From positions 1 through 37,334 of the forward strand of contig DASRIC010000029.1 of NCBI GenBank assembly GCA_035650215.1: DNA of 37,334 nt, given 5' to 3'. This document shows, piece by piece, positions 30,601 to 37,334 of the stretch. Below the pieces are notes generated by a model. The model saw only the letters and a list, made by a program, of their open reading frames with translations, made no database searches and was not told where the DNA came from. Made by a program: the position numbers and the translations under genes. Source of the stretch: JACVRW01 sp035650215. GTDB taxonomy: Bacteria; Actinomycetota; Thermoleophilia; Solirubrobacterales; Thermoleophilaceae. Position 1 is the stretch's first letter. Every line of letters starts with the position of its first letter.

Positions 30601-32001
30601 ATGACCGGGGCCATAAGCACCAAGACGACCGAGCTCGGCGACTCGCGGGTGCGCGTGGACGTCGAGGTGGCGAGCGGCGCGCTCGAGCGCGAGATGGAGA
30701 CGGCGGCGTCGGCGATCGGGCGCGAGATGCGCGTCCCGGGCTTCCGCGCCGGCAAGGTGCCCTCCCGGGTCGTGATCCAGCAGGTCGGCCGCGAGGCCGT
30801 GCTCGACGAGGCGGTCCGGCGCGGCCTGCCGGCTTGGTACGAGGAGGCACTCACCACGGCGGGCATCACCGCCGTCGGCGACCCCAAGGTGGATCTCGCG
30901 GACCTTCCCGAGAAGGGCTCGCCCCTCGCGTTCACCATCGAGGTCGGGATCGTGCCGCCCGCCAAGCTGGGCGACTACAGGGGCGTCGAGGTCGGCCGGC
31001 GCGAGGCGGGCATCGACGAGGAGGCGATGCAGGCCGAGCTTGACCGCATGCGCGAGGCGCTCGCCTCCCTCGAGACCGTGGATCGCGAGGCGGCCGACGG
31101 CGACTTCGTGGTGATGGACTTCGCCGGCCGGATCGACGACGAGGAGTTCGAGGGCGGGAGCGCGCGCGGCCACGTGGCCGAGCTCGGCTCCGGCCGGCTG
31201 ATCCCGGGCTTCGAGGAGCAGCTCGTGGGCGCCGGCGCGGGCGCGGAGCTCTCGGTGAACGTGACCTTCCCCGACGACTACCAGGCGGAGCACCTGGCGG
31301 GCAAGGACGCCGTCTTCAGCGTCGAGGTCAAAGAGGTCAAGGAGAAGCGCCTCCCCGAGCTGGATGACGACTTCGCCGCCGAGGCCGGCGGCTACGACTC
31401 CCTCGACGAGCTCCGCGAGGAGCTCGAGCAGCGGCTGAAAGAGGCCGACGGCCAGCAGATCGAGGCCGAGTTCCGCGAGGCCGCGGTCGACGCGGTGGTG
31501 GCGGGCGCGACGATCGAGGTCCCGCACGAGCTCGTGCACTCGAAGGCGCACGAGATGTGGCACCGCACCGCGCGCCGGCTCACCCAGCAGGGCCTCGACC
31601 CGCAGCGCTACCTCGAGTTCACCGGCAAGACCGAGGAGGAGCTCGTCAGCGAGTCCGAGCCCGAGGCCGAGACCGCGCTCAAGCGCGAGGCGGTGCTGGC
31701 GGCGATCGTCGCCGCCGAGGGAATCGAGGTCACCGACGACGAGGTCGACGAGGCGCTGCGCGCCGCGGCGCCGCCCGACGCAAGCGACAAGCAGCTCAAG
31801 CGCGCTCTCAAGCGCGCCCGCGCCCAGGGCGCCGAGGAGGCCCTCCGCGAGGACATCGCGATGCGCAAGGCGGTGGACCTCGTGGTCGAGCACGCCAAGG
31901 CCATCCCGGCCGACACGGCCGCCGCCCGCGAGAAGCTCTGGACGCCCGACAAGGAGGGCGTGGAGCGCGGCTCGGGCGAGATCTGGACGCCCCGCTCGTA
32001 G
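30601..32001 (+). CDS. tig: trigger factor
   Basis: 466 residues. The N-terminal ribosome-binding domain carries the signature GFRAGKVP (47-54). The PPIase (FKBP-like) domain begins near DREAADGDFVVMDFAGRIDD (about 160-180) with GSGRLIPGFEEQLVGAGAG, and a helical C-terminal domain follows (SLDELREELEQRLKEADGQQ onward). Trigger factor binds at the ribosomal exit tunnel and shields nascent chains. Length is slightly above the E. coli protein (432) because of an acidic, Arg-rich tail ending EIWTPRS. ATG 30601 is leaderless-like. The classical tig-clpP-clpX order is kept, but an AbiEi/DUF559 gene sits between tig and clpP. Confidence 0.96.
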   Translation: MTGAISTKTTELGDSRVRVDVEVASGALEREMETAASAIGREMRVPGFRAGKVPSRVVIQQVGREAVLDEAVRRGLPAWYEEALTTAGITAVGDPKVDLADLPEKGSPLAFTIEVGIVPPAKLGDYRGVEVGRREAGIDEEAMQAELDRMREALASLETVDREAADGDFVVMDFAGRIDDEEFEGGSARGHVAELGSGRLIPGFEEQLVGAGAGAELSVNVTFPDDYQAEHLAGKDAVFSVEVKEVKEKRLPELDDDFAAEAGGYDSLDELREELEQRLKEADGQQIEAEFREAAVDAVVAGATIEVPHELVHSKAHEMWHRTARRLTQQGLDPQRYLEFTGKTEEELVSESEPEAETALKREAVLAAIVAAEGIEVTDDEVDEALRAAAPPDASDKQLKRALKRARAQGAEEALREDIAMRKAVDLVVEHAKAIPADTAAAREKLWTPDKEGVERGSGEIWTPRS

Positions 32002-32056
32002 CGGCCTCGTAGCGCGGTTGTAACCCACGCCAACCCACCGGTGCGCCGGGGCGGCT

Positions 32057-32062
32057 CAGACT
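32057..32062 (+). promoter_or_regulatory. -10 element CAGACT for AbiEi/DUF559 gene
   Basis: CAGACT is 7 bases before ATG 32070 with no Shine-Dalgarno. A weaker match than the TAGACT elements. Confidence 0.4.
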
Positions 32063-32069
32063 GCCGCTC

Positions 32070-33005
32070 ATGCGCGAGGATCCTGCAGTTTCTCACCGGG
32101 GACGCGAGTTTCTGCAGGAGCTGGGCGGGGACGCGGCGCTCCTGGCCTACGCGGCCCCTCGTCACTGGGTGGTGAGCTCGGCGGAGCTGCGGGTCCTCGG
32201 CATCGGGCACTCGGCCGCCGCCAGACGGGCGCGAGGCGGCTGGCTGTTCAGGATTCATCGCGGCGTGTACGGCGTCGGCCGGCCGGACCTCGCCCGTCCC
32301 GGCTGGTGGCGGGCCGGCGCACTGGCCTACGGTCCGAGCGCCCTGCTCGCGGATCGCTCGGCGTCCGCCCTGCACCACCTGCTGCCAGAGCGCGGGCGCA
32401 TCGTCCACGTATGCCTCCCGCGTGCCGGCGTGCGCTCGCGCGATGGAATCCGGGCGCGCGAGAGCCTCACCCTCGCCGCCGAGGACCGGACCGTCGTCGA
32501 CGGCATCCCGTGCACGTCGATCGCGCGGACGCTGGTCGACCTGGGGGACGAGTCCACCCCCCGGGACGTCGAGCGAGCCGTCGACAAAGCCGAGATCCTG
32601 GGCGTCTTCGACCGCGCGGGCCCGCGCCGGGGCGCCGCGGTCCTCCGTCGCGTCCTGCGGGAGTACGCCACGCCGATGCTCACCGAGAGCGAGCTGGAGG
32701 AGCGCTTCCTGGCGATCGTGAGGGCGGTCGGCACGTCGGGCCCCGAGGTGGGCGCCTGGGTCACCCCGCCCGACGGCGGGCCGCCGCTCCAGGTGGACTT
32801 CCTCTGGCGCCGCGAGCGGCTCGTGATCGAGACCGACGGCCGGGCGGTCCACGCCGCCCGCCGCGCCTTCGAGTCCGATCGCCTGCGTGACCAGCGGCTC
32901 GCGCTCGCCGGACTCAGAGTTGTCCGCTTCACCTGGCGACAGGTGGTGCACGAGCCCCGCCGGGTGGCGTTCACCGTGGCCCGGCTGCTGGGGCATCGTC
33001 GCTAG
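32070..33005 (+). CDS. AbiEi-type antitoxin N-domain with DUF559 nuclease-like domain
   Basis: 311 residues. The N-terminal winged-helix region HWVVSSAELRVLGIGHSAAA with GWLFRIHRGVYGVGRPDLAR is the AbiEi type IV antitoxin-like head. The middle, IPCTSIARTLVDLGDE, is typical of these proteins. The C-terminus is DUF559, related to Vsr-like PD-(D/E)XK nucleases: LQVDFLWRRERLVIETDGRA gives the Asp and the ExD pair, followed by FESDRLRDQRLALAGLRVVR. No AbiEii toxin adjoins, so a complete toxin-antitoxin pair is not present; these solitary fusions are abundant in soil actinobacteria and unassigned. The first 15 codons cover a palindrome-rich segment (32082-32118) and the true start may be further in. 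Confidence 0.85.
   Translation: MREDPAVSHRGREFLQELGGDAALLAYAAPRHWVVSSAELRVLGIGHSAAARRARGGWLFRIHRGVYGVGRPDLARPGWWRAGALAYGPSALLADRSASALHHLLPERGRIVHVCLPRAGVRSRDGIRARESLTLAAEDRTVVDGIPCTSIARTLVDLGDESTPRDVERAVDKAEILGVFDRAGPRRGAAVLRRVLREYATPMLTESELEERFLAIVRAVGTSGPEVGAWVTPPDGGPPLQVDFLWRRERLVIETDGRAVHAARRAFESDRLRDQRLALAGLRVVRFTWRQVVHEPRRVAFTVARLLGHRR
32082..32118. repeat. 37-bp inverted/direct repeat at the start of the AbiEi gene
   Basis: CCTGCAG (32082-32088) and CTGCAGG (32112-32118) are inverted ends. Inside, AGTTTCT occurs twice in direct orientation, and the centre is CACCGGGGACGCG. The layout resembles an operator or an interspersed extragenic element more than coding sequence. Confidence 0.35.
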
Positions 33006-33008
33006 ACT
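33003..33008 (+). promoter_or_regulatory. -10 element TAGACT embedded in the AbiEi stop codon
   Basis: The stop TAG (33003-33005) begins TAGACT, 10 bases before the clpP ATG 33019. It gives clpP its own short-leader promoter despite the 13-base gap. Confidence 0.5.
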
Positions 33009-33018
33009 CGCCCACCCT

Positions 33019-33603
33019 ATGAGCCCACTCGTCCCGATGGTCGTCGAGCAGACCTCCCGCGGGGAGCGCGCGTTCGACATCTACTCGCGCCTCCTGAACG
33101 AGCGAATCGTCTTCCTCGGCACCCCGGTCACCGAGGAGATCGCCAACCTGATCGTGGCCCAGCTCCTCCACCTCGAGTCGGAGGACCCGGACAAGGACAT
33201 CTCGCTCTACATCAACTCGCCCGGCGGGTCGGTGTACGCGGGCCTCGCGATCTACGACACGATGCAGTTCGTCAAGCCGGACGTTCAGACGATCTGCGTC
33301 GGCATCGCGATGTCCATGGGCGCCCTGCTGCTGGCGGGCGGCGCCTCCGGCAAGCGCATGTCGCTGCCCAACGCGAAGATCCTGATCCACCAGGTGAGCT
33401 CAGGCTTCCAGGGCCAGGCCACCGACATCGAGATCCACGCGCGCGAGATCATCGACGTGCGCCGCCGACTCGACAAGATCCTCGCTCACCACACCGGCCA
33501 GGACTTCGACAAGGTCACGCGCGACACCGAGCGCGACTACTTCATGAGCGCCGAGGAGGCGAAGGAGTATTCGCTCATCGACCGCGTGATCGCGAAGCAC
33601 TAG
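33019..33603 (+). CDS. clpP: ATP-dependent Clp protease proteolytic subunit
   Basis: 194 residues, the standard ClpP length. The catalytic triad is Ser99 in VGIAMSMGALLL, His124 in NAKILIHQVSSG and Asp173 in RDTERDYFMSAEEA. YINSPGGSVYAGLAIYDTMQ is the strand and oxyanion-loop segment. The serine context reads MSMG where most ClpPs have ASMG. ClpP forms a barrel that degrades proteins unfolded by ClpX or ClpC. The ATG at 33019 has no Shine-Dalgarno; a second Met (residue 7) is an alternative. clpX follows after 107 bases with its own promoter-like signals. Confidence 0.96.
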   Translation: MSPLVPMVVEQTSRGERAFDIYSRLLNERIVFLGTPVTEEIANLIVAQLLHLESEDPDKDISLYINSPGGSVYAGLAIYDTMQFVKPDVQTICVGIAMSMGALLLAGGASGKRMSLPNAKILIHQVSSGFQGQATDIEIHAREIIDVRRRLDKILAHHTGQDFDKVTRDTERDYFMSAEEAKEYSLIDRVIAKH

Positions 33604-33622
33604 CCCGCGGCGACGCAAATCG

Positions 33623-33642
33623 GCTCCCGGGTTGAAGGGAGC
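33623..33642. repeat. 6-bp stem-loop between clpP and clpX
   Basis: GCTCCC (33623-33628) and GGGAGC (33637-33642) are inverted around an 8-base loop, 20 bases after the clpP stop. No T-run follows, so it could be a weak terminator or a processing site. Confidence 0.35.
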
Positions 33643-33683
33643 AGAACATCCGTCGAGTATCTACCTGGGCGAAGCACCGCTGA

Positions 33684-33689
33684 TACCCT
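33684..33689 (+). promoter_or_regulatory. -10 element TACCCT (extended TGA-TACCCT) for clpX
   Basis: TACCCT is preceded by TGA, and the transcription start would be near 33696, giving a 15-base leader with GAGGAGAG (33699-33706) before GTG 33711. clpX thus has a conventional ribosome binding site, unlike its neighbours. Confidence 0.4.
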
Positions 33690-33710
33690 CGGCTCTCTGA
33701 GGAGAGATTT

Positions 33711-35000
33711 GTGGCTCGACCCACGGACTCGAACGAACAACTTCTGTGCAGCTTCTGCGGCAAGTCGCAGCGACAGGTCAAGAAGCTGATCGCCGGTCCG
33801 GGCGTCTATATCTGCGACGAATGCATCGATCTCTGTAACGAGATCATCGACGAGGAGCTCACGGGCGCTCCCACCTTCGACCTCGAGAACCTCCCGAAGC
33901 CGAAGGAGATCTACTCCGTCCTCCAGGAGTACGTGGTCGGCCAGGAGCCCGCCAAGCGCACCCTCTCCGTCGCGGTCTACAACCACTACAAGCGCGTGCA
34001 GATGATGCAGTCCGAGGGCGAGCAGGACCTCGAGCTTCAGAAGTCCAACATCCTCCTGCTCGGGCCCACGGGTTGCGGCAAGACACTGCTCGCCCAGACG
34101 CTCGCGAAGATCCTGAACGTGCCGTTCGCGATCGCGGACGCCACGGCGCTGACGGAGGCCGGCTACGTGGGCGAGGACGTGGAGAACATCCTCCTCAAGC
34201 TGATCCAGGCCGCCGACTTCGACGTGAAGAAGGCCGAGACGGGGATCATCTACATCGACGAGGTCGACAAGATCGCGCGCAAGGCGGACAACCCGTCGAT
34301 CACGCGCGACGTGTCGGGCGAGGGCGTTCAGCAGGCGCTCCTCAAGATCCTCGAGGGCACGGTGGCGAGCGTGCCGCCGCAGGGCGGGCGCAAGCACCCG
34401 CACCAGGAGTTCCTCACGATCGACACCACGAACGTCCTGTTCATCTGCGGCGGGGCGTTCGCGGACCTCGACAAGGTGGTCGAGCGGCGAATCGGGCACA
34501 AGGGCGTGGGCTTCGGGGCCACGGTGTCGTCGAAGCACAACAAGGACACCGGCGACCTGTTCGAGCGGGTGCTGCCGGAGGACCTCGTGGACTACGGGCT
34601 GATCCCGGAGTTCATCGGCCGGCTGCCGGTGTGCTCGGTGATCCACCAGCTCACGCGCGACGACCTGGTCACGATCCTGACCGAGCCCCGCAACGCGCTC
34701 GTCAAGCAGTTTCAGCGCTTCTTCCAGTTCGACGGCATCGAGCTGGTGTTCGCCGACGACTCTCTCCAGGCGATCGCCGACCGCGCCCTCGACCGCGAGA
34801 CCGGCGCCCGCGGGCTGCGCTCCATCCTGGAGGAGACGCTGCTCGACGTGCAGTTCGAGCTGCCCTCGCGCCGCGACGTGAAGAAGTGCGTGGTCACGAA
34901 GGAGACGATCGAGAAGGGCCTCAAGCCCACGCTCGTGACCGAGGCGGTGTCGGATGACGACGACGCCGAGGCCGGCGAGGCGCACGCCGAGTCCGCTTGA
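33711..35000 (+). CDS. clpX: ATP-dependent Clp protease ATP-binding subunit ClpX
   Basis: 429 residues. An N-terminal C4 zinc-binding domain (Cys13, Cys16, Cys35, Cys38) in LLCSFCGKSQRQVKKLIAG and VYICDECIDLC recognises substrates and adaptors. The AAA+ module has Walker A GPTGCGKT (118-125), Walker B GIIYIDEVDKIA, and the substrate-gripping pore segment within TEAGYVGEDVENIL. The ClpP-docking loop IGF motif is represented by IGHKGVGFGA. Sensor-2 residues are in DRETGARGLRSILEE. The GTG at 33711 follows GAGGAGAG. It overlaps the next gene by TTGA. Confidence 0.97.
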   Translation: MARPTDSNEQLLCSFCGKSQRQVKKLIAGPGVYICDECIDLCNEIIDEELTGAPTFDLENLPKPKEIYSVLQEYVVGQEPAKRTLSVAVYNHYKRVQMMQSEGEQDLELQKSNILLLGPTGCGKTLLAQTLAKILNVPFAIADATALTEAGYVGEDVENILLKLIQAADFDVKKAETGIIYIDEVDKIARKADNPSITRDVSGEGVQQALLKILEGTVASVPPQGGRKHPHQEFLTIDTTNVLFICGGAFADLDKVVERRIGHKGVGFGATVSSKHNKDTGDLFERVLPEDLVDYGLIPEFIGRLPVCSVIHQLTRDDLVTILTEPRNALVKQFQRFFQFDGIELVFADDSLQAIADRALDRETGARGLRSILEETLLDVQFELPSRRDVKKCVVTKETIEKGLKPTLVTEAVSDDDDAEAGEAHAESA

Positions 35001-35668
35001 AGCAGCTCGCCGACGGCGTGTGGCAGCTGAAGGGCTTCCCGCCGGACGGCATCAACGTCTACCTCGTAGAGGACGTGCTGATCGACGCGGCCACGCGCCG
35101 CGCGGGCAGGCGGATCCTGCGTCAGATCGAGGACCGCGAGGTGAGCGCCCACGCGCTCACGCACGCGCATCCCGACCACCAGGGCGCGTCCGACGAGGTG
35201 TGCGGCAAGCTCGGCATCCCCTACTGGGTGGGCGAGCGCGACGTGCCCTACGCCGAGGAGCCCGAGCTGATCGCGGAGAGCCAGGGGTCGCACCCGTTCA
35301 ACCGCTTCGCGCTGAGGCACTGGGCCGGGCCGGGCCGCAACGTCGACCGCGCGCTGCGCGAGGGCGACGAGGTGGCCGGCTTCAAGGTGATCGACGTGCC
35401 CGGTCACTCGCCCGGGCACGTGGCCTACTGGCGCGAGTCCGACGGCGTGCTGATCCTCGGCGACGTGCTGAACAACGTGAACGTGACCACGGGCGTGCCG
35501 GGCCTCAACGAGCCCAAGCCGTACCTCACGCCCGACCCGGTGGAGAACCGCCGCTCGGCGCGCAAGCTAGCCCCGCTCGAGCCGCAGCTCGTGCTGTTCG
35601 GGCACGGCCGCCCGCTGCGTGACGCGCGGAAGTTCGTCGACTTCGTGGCCACGCTTCCCGGCGAGTAG
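34997..35668 (+). CDS. MBL-fold metallo-hydrolase
   Basis: 223 residues. The metal motif THAHPDH (His56, His58, Asp60, His61) is followed by VIDVPGHSPGHVAYW, DGVLILGDVLNNVN and LVLFGHGRPL, completing the two-metal site of the glyoxalase II-like branch. The substrate is unknown. The start is a TTG at 34997 that overlaps the clpX stop (TTGA), so translation is presumably coupled to clpX; no other start codon precedes the first strand QLADGVWQLKGF. Its TAG stop is also the first half of the valS TAGGGT hexamer. Confidence 0.88.
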   Translation: MKQLADGVWQLKGFPPDGINVYLVEDVLIDAATRRAGRRILRQIEDREVSAHALTHAHPDHQGASDEVCGKLGIPYWVGERDVPYAEEPELIAESQGSHPFNRFALRHWAGPGRNVDRALREGDEVAGFKVIDVPGHSPGHVAYWRESDGVLILGDVLNNVNVTTGVPGLNEPKPYLTPDPVENRRSARKLAPLEPQLVLFGHGRPLRDARKFVDFVATLPGE

Positions 35669-35671
35669 GGT
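35666..35671 (+). promoter_or_regulatory. -10 element TAGGGT embedded in the MBL stop codon
   Basis: Stop TAG (35666-35668) starts TAGGGT, 8 bases before ATG 35680. The block through the start codon resembles the 30165 and tig start regions. Confidence 0.5.
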
Positions 35672-35679
35672 CAGCGCCG

Positions 35680-37334
35680 ATGGTCGGTGACCGTCTGAAG
35701 ATCCTCGAGGAGCGCACCCGCTACGAGCCGGCCGAGGTGGAGGCGCGGGTGTTCGAGCGCTGGGAGCGGGCTGGGGTGTTCAGCCCCGAGCCGGCCGGCA
35801 GCGCGAGCGAGAACTTCTCGATCGCCGTGCCGCCGCCGAACGTGACCGGCAGCCTGCACATGGGTCACGCGCTCAACGCGTCGATCCAGGACGCGTGCAT
35901 GCGCGTCGCGCGCATGCGCGGCCGGCGCTCGAAGTGGATCTTCGGCACCGACCACGCGGGGATCGCCACCCAGCGTCAGGTGGAGAAGCAGCTCGAGGCC
36001 GCCGGCTCGAGCCGCTCCGAGATCGGCCGCGAGGAGTTCGTGAAGCGGGTCTGGGACTGGCGGCGCGAGTACGGCGACACGATCACGAGCCAGTTCCGCG
36101 CGCTCGGCGCCTCGCTCGACTACGCCGACGAGCGCTTCACGATGGACGACGACTACGTGCGGGCGGTCACCTACGTGTTCGTGCAACTGCACGAGAAGGG
36201 GCTCGTCTACCGCGACAACTACATGGTCAACTGGGACCCGGGCCTCGGCACCGCCATCTCCGACCTCGAGGTGGAGCAGCGCACCGTCGAGGACACGCTG
36301 TACATGGTCGAGTACCCGCTCGAGTCCGGCTCCGGATCGGTCACGATCGCGACCGTCAGGCCGGAGACGATGCTCGCGGACACCGCGATTGCCGTGCACC
36401 CGAAGGACGCGCGCTACTCACGCCTCGTGGGCGAGGCCGCGGTCCTGCCGCTCGTGGGCCGCCGGCTGCCGATCATCGCCGACGAACACGTGGATCCCGA
36501 GTTCGGCACCGGGGCGCTCAAGATCACGCCCGGCCACGATCCGGCCGACTTCGAGATCGGTCGCGCGCACGGCCTCGACGAGGTGTCCGTGATCGGCGAG
36601 GACGGCCTGATCACCGACGCCGCTCCCGATCGCTTTCGCGGGATGGGGGTGGACGAGGCGCGCGACGCCGTGGTGGCCGCGCTCCGCGAGGAGGGGCTCG
36701 TCTCGGGCAGCCAGCCCTACGAGCACGAGGTGCCGCACTCGCACCGCTCGGGACGGCGAATCGAGCCGCTGATCTCGCTCCAGTGGTTCTGCGACATGAA
36801 CGAGCTCGCCCGCCCGGCGATCGAGGCCGCCCGCGACGGGCGACTCCGCTTCCATCCAAAGAACCCGTCCACCGGCGTGTACCTGAACTGGCTCGAGAAC
36901 ATCCGGCCCTGGTGCATCTCGCGACAGCTCTGGTGGGGCCACCAGCTGCCGGTGTGGTACCGCGGCGAGGAGACCTGGGTGGGCGAGAGCGCGCCCGAGG
37001 GCGAGGGCTGGGAGCGCGATCCGGACGTGCTCGACACCTGGTTCTCGTCCGGCCTGTGGCCATTCGCGACGCTCGGCTGGCCGCGCGAGACGCCGCAGCT
37101 CGAGGCCTTCTACCCCACGGACGTTCTCTCGACGGCGCGCGACATCATCTTCCTCTGGGTCGCGCGGATGGTGATGTTCGGAATCGAGCTGACCGGCGAG
37201 GTCCCGTTCGGCGACGTGAACATCCACTCGGTGATCCAGGCGCCCGACGGCCGGCGCATGAGCAAGTCGCTCGGCACCGGAATCGATCCGCTGGCCGAGA
37301 TCGACGCCCACGGCGCCGACGCCGTCCGCTTCGG
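35680..37334 (+). CDS. valS: valyl-tRNA synthetase, 3'-truncated by window edge
   Basis: 551 complete codons are present of a protein usually about 870-950 residues. The class I signature HIGH appears as SLHMGHALN, and the second as GRRMSKSLGTG close to the edge. Other ValRS hallmarks are FGTDHAGIATQRQVEK, NWDPGLGTAISDLEVE, the editing-domain segment VTIATVRPETMLADTAIAVH with VGRRLPIIADEHVDPEFGTG, NWLENIRPWCISRQLWWGHQ, and DVLSTARDIIFLWVARMVM. The enzyme charges tRNA-Val and hydrolyses misacylated Thr-tRNA. ATG 35680 begins MVGDRLKILEERTRYEPAEV, 11 bases after the MBL stop, with a TAGGGT element and no Shine-Dalgarno. A riboswitch or T-box leader is excluded by the short gap. Confidence 0.96.
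   Translation, partial: MVGDRLKILEERTRYEPAEVEARVFERWERAGVFSPEPAGSASENFSIAVPPPNVTGSLHMGHALNASIQDACMRVARMRGRRSKWIFGTDHAGIATQRQVEKQLEAAGSSRSEIGREEFVKRVWDWRREYGDTITSQFRALGASLDYADERFTMDDDYVRAVTYVFVQLHEKGLVYRDNYMVNWDPGLGTAISDLEVEQRTVEDTLYMVEYPLESGSGSVTIATVRPETMLADTAIAVHPKDARYSRLVGEAAVLPLVGRRLPIIADEHVDPEFGTGALKITPGHDPADFEIGRAHGLDEVSVIGEDGLITDAAPDRFRGMGVDEARDAVVAALREEGLVSGSQPYEHEVPHSHRSGRRIEPLISLQWFCDMNELARPAIEAARDGRLRFHPKNPSTGVYLNWLENIRPWCISRQLWWGHQLPVWYRGEETWVGESAPEGEGWERDPDVLDTWFSSGLWPFATLGWPRETPQLEAFYPTDVLSTARDIIFLWVARMVMFGIELTGEVPFGDVNIHSVIQAPDGRRMSKSLGTGIDPLAEIDAHGADAVRF

Noticed and set aside
30415..32028. 537-codon leftward frame opposite tig
   Set aside because: Antisense shadow of tig. Only its last 48 codons (from 30561) carry independent support and are reported as a separate small gene.
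1..37334. CRISPR arrays, tRNA/rRNA genes, insertion sequences, phage or conjugation genes
   Set aside because: No regularly spaced repeats, no cloverleaf-type sequences and no transposase or integrase motifs were seen in any gene; all sizeable frames are assigned or shadows.

Overview
This is a contiguous, gene-dense piece of chromosome from a very GC-rich bacterium. The gene set is a large NAD-dependent glutamate dehydrogenase of the 180-kDa type, DUF2277, two LAL-type LuxR regulators, RsbW-like ATPases, AbiEi/DUF559 proteins and a tig-clpP-clpX-valS block. Together with short-leader TANNNT promoters this points to Actinomycetota, most likely the Thermoleophilia/Solirubrobacterales. That placement is inferred from family content and not from a marker gene. 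I see no tRNA, rRNA, CRISPR array, insertion sequence or prophage, and no gap over 300 bases without a gene.

Layout. 1-5255: a partial TldD/PmbA-like gene and DUF2277 diverge, and DUF2277 converges on the glutamate dehydrogenase. 5419-6247: two convergent GHKL ATPases of the anti-sigma kinase type. 6319-9230: an amidohydrolase and FAD-oxidase transcription unit, divergent from a methyltransferase at a symmetric -10 element. 10020-14869: a quinone-type ring-cleaving dioxygenase, two unknown proteins, RNase D, and a secreted fusion of an M14 peptidase with an N-acetylmuramoyl-alanine amidase. 14953-17509: a small-protein paralogue, an unknown protein, an RDD protein, a membrane protein and a metallo-beta-lactamase-fold hydrolase. 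17523-23074: a stress/envelope-flavoured set (DUF1269, SHOCT membrane protein, ZIP-like transporter, DUF2254, HerA-like ATPase). 23095-30460: two divergent operons, each containing a LAL regulator (MalT-like STAND ATPase plus LuxR helix-turn-helix). One carries two small paralogous proteins, the other DUF7144, a BrkB/YihY protein, DUF202 and a small membrane protein. 30415-37334: a small antisense-oriented gene, tig, an AbiEi/DUF559 gene, clpP, clpX, an MBL hydrolase and the start of valS.

The strongest unexplained signals are regulatory. A 17-bp palindrome TCACCC-N5-GGGTGA occurs three times, each 43-47 bases upstream of a rightward start codon, and in two cases between divergent genes. The divergent LAL operons share an intergenic region with three GGGGAT boxes, two of them forming a 9-bp inverted repeat. 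Many genes have a TANNNT hexamer only 6-11 bases before the start codon and no Shine-Dalgarno sequence; three of these hexamers begin with the stop codon of the upstream gene. Three ~67-residue proteins (14953, 25405, 25605) are gap-free paralogues, one behind the TCACCC palindrome and two in the LAL operon, which ties the two regulatory themes together. Other points of interest are a frameshifted small gene at 19403, a five-codon leader ORF ahead of the glutamate dehydrogenase, and a palindrome-rich segment at the start of the AbiEi gene that separates tig from clpP.
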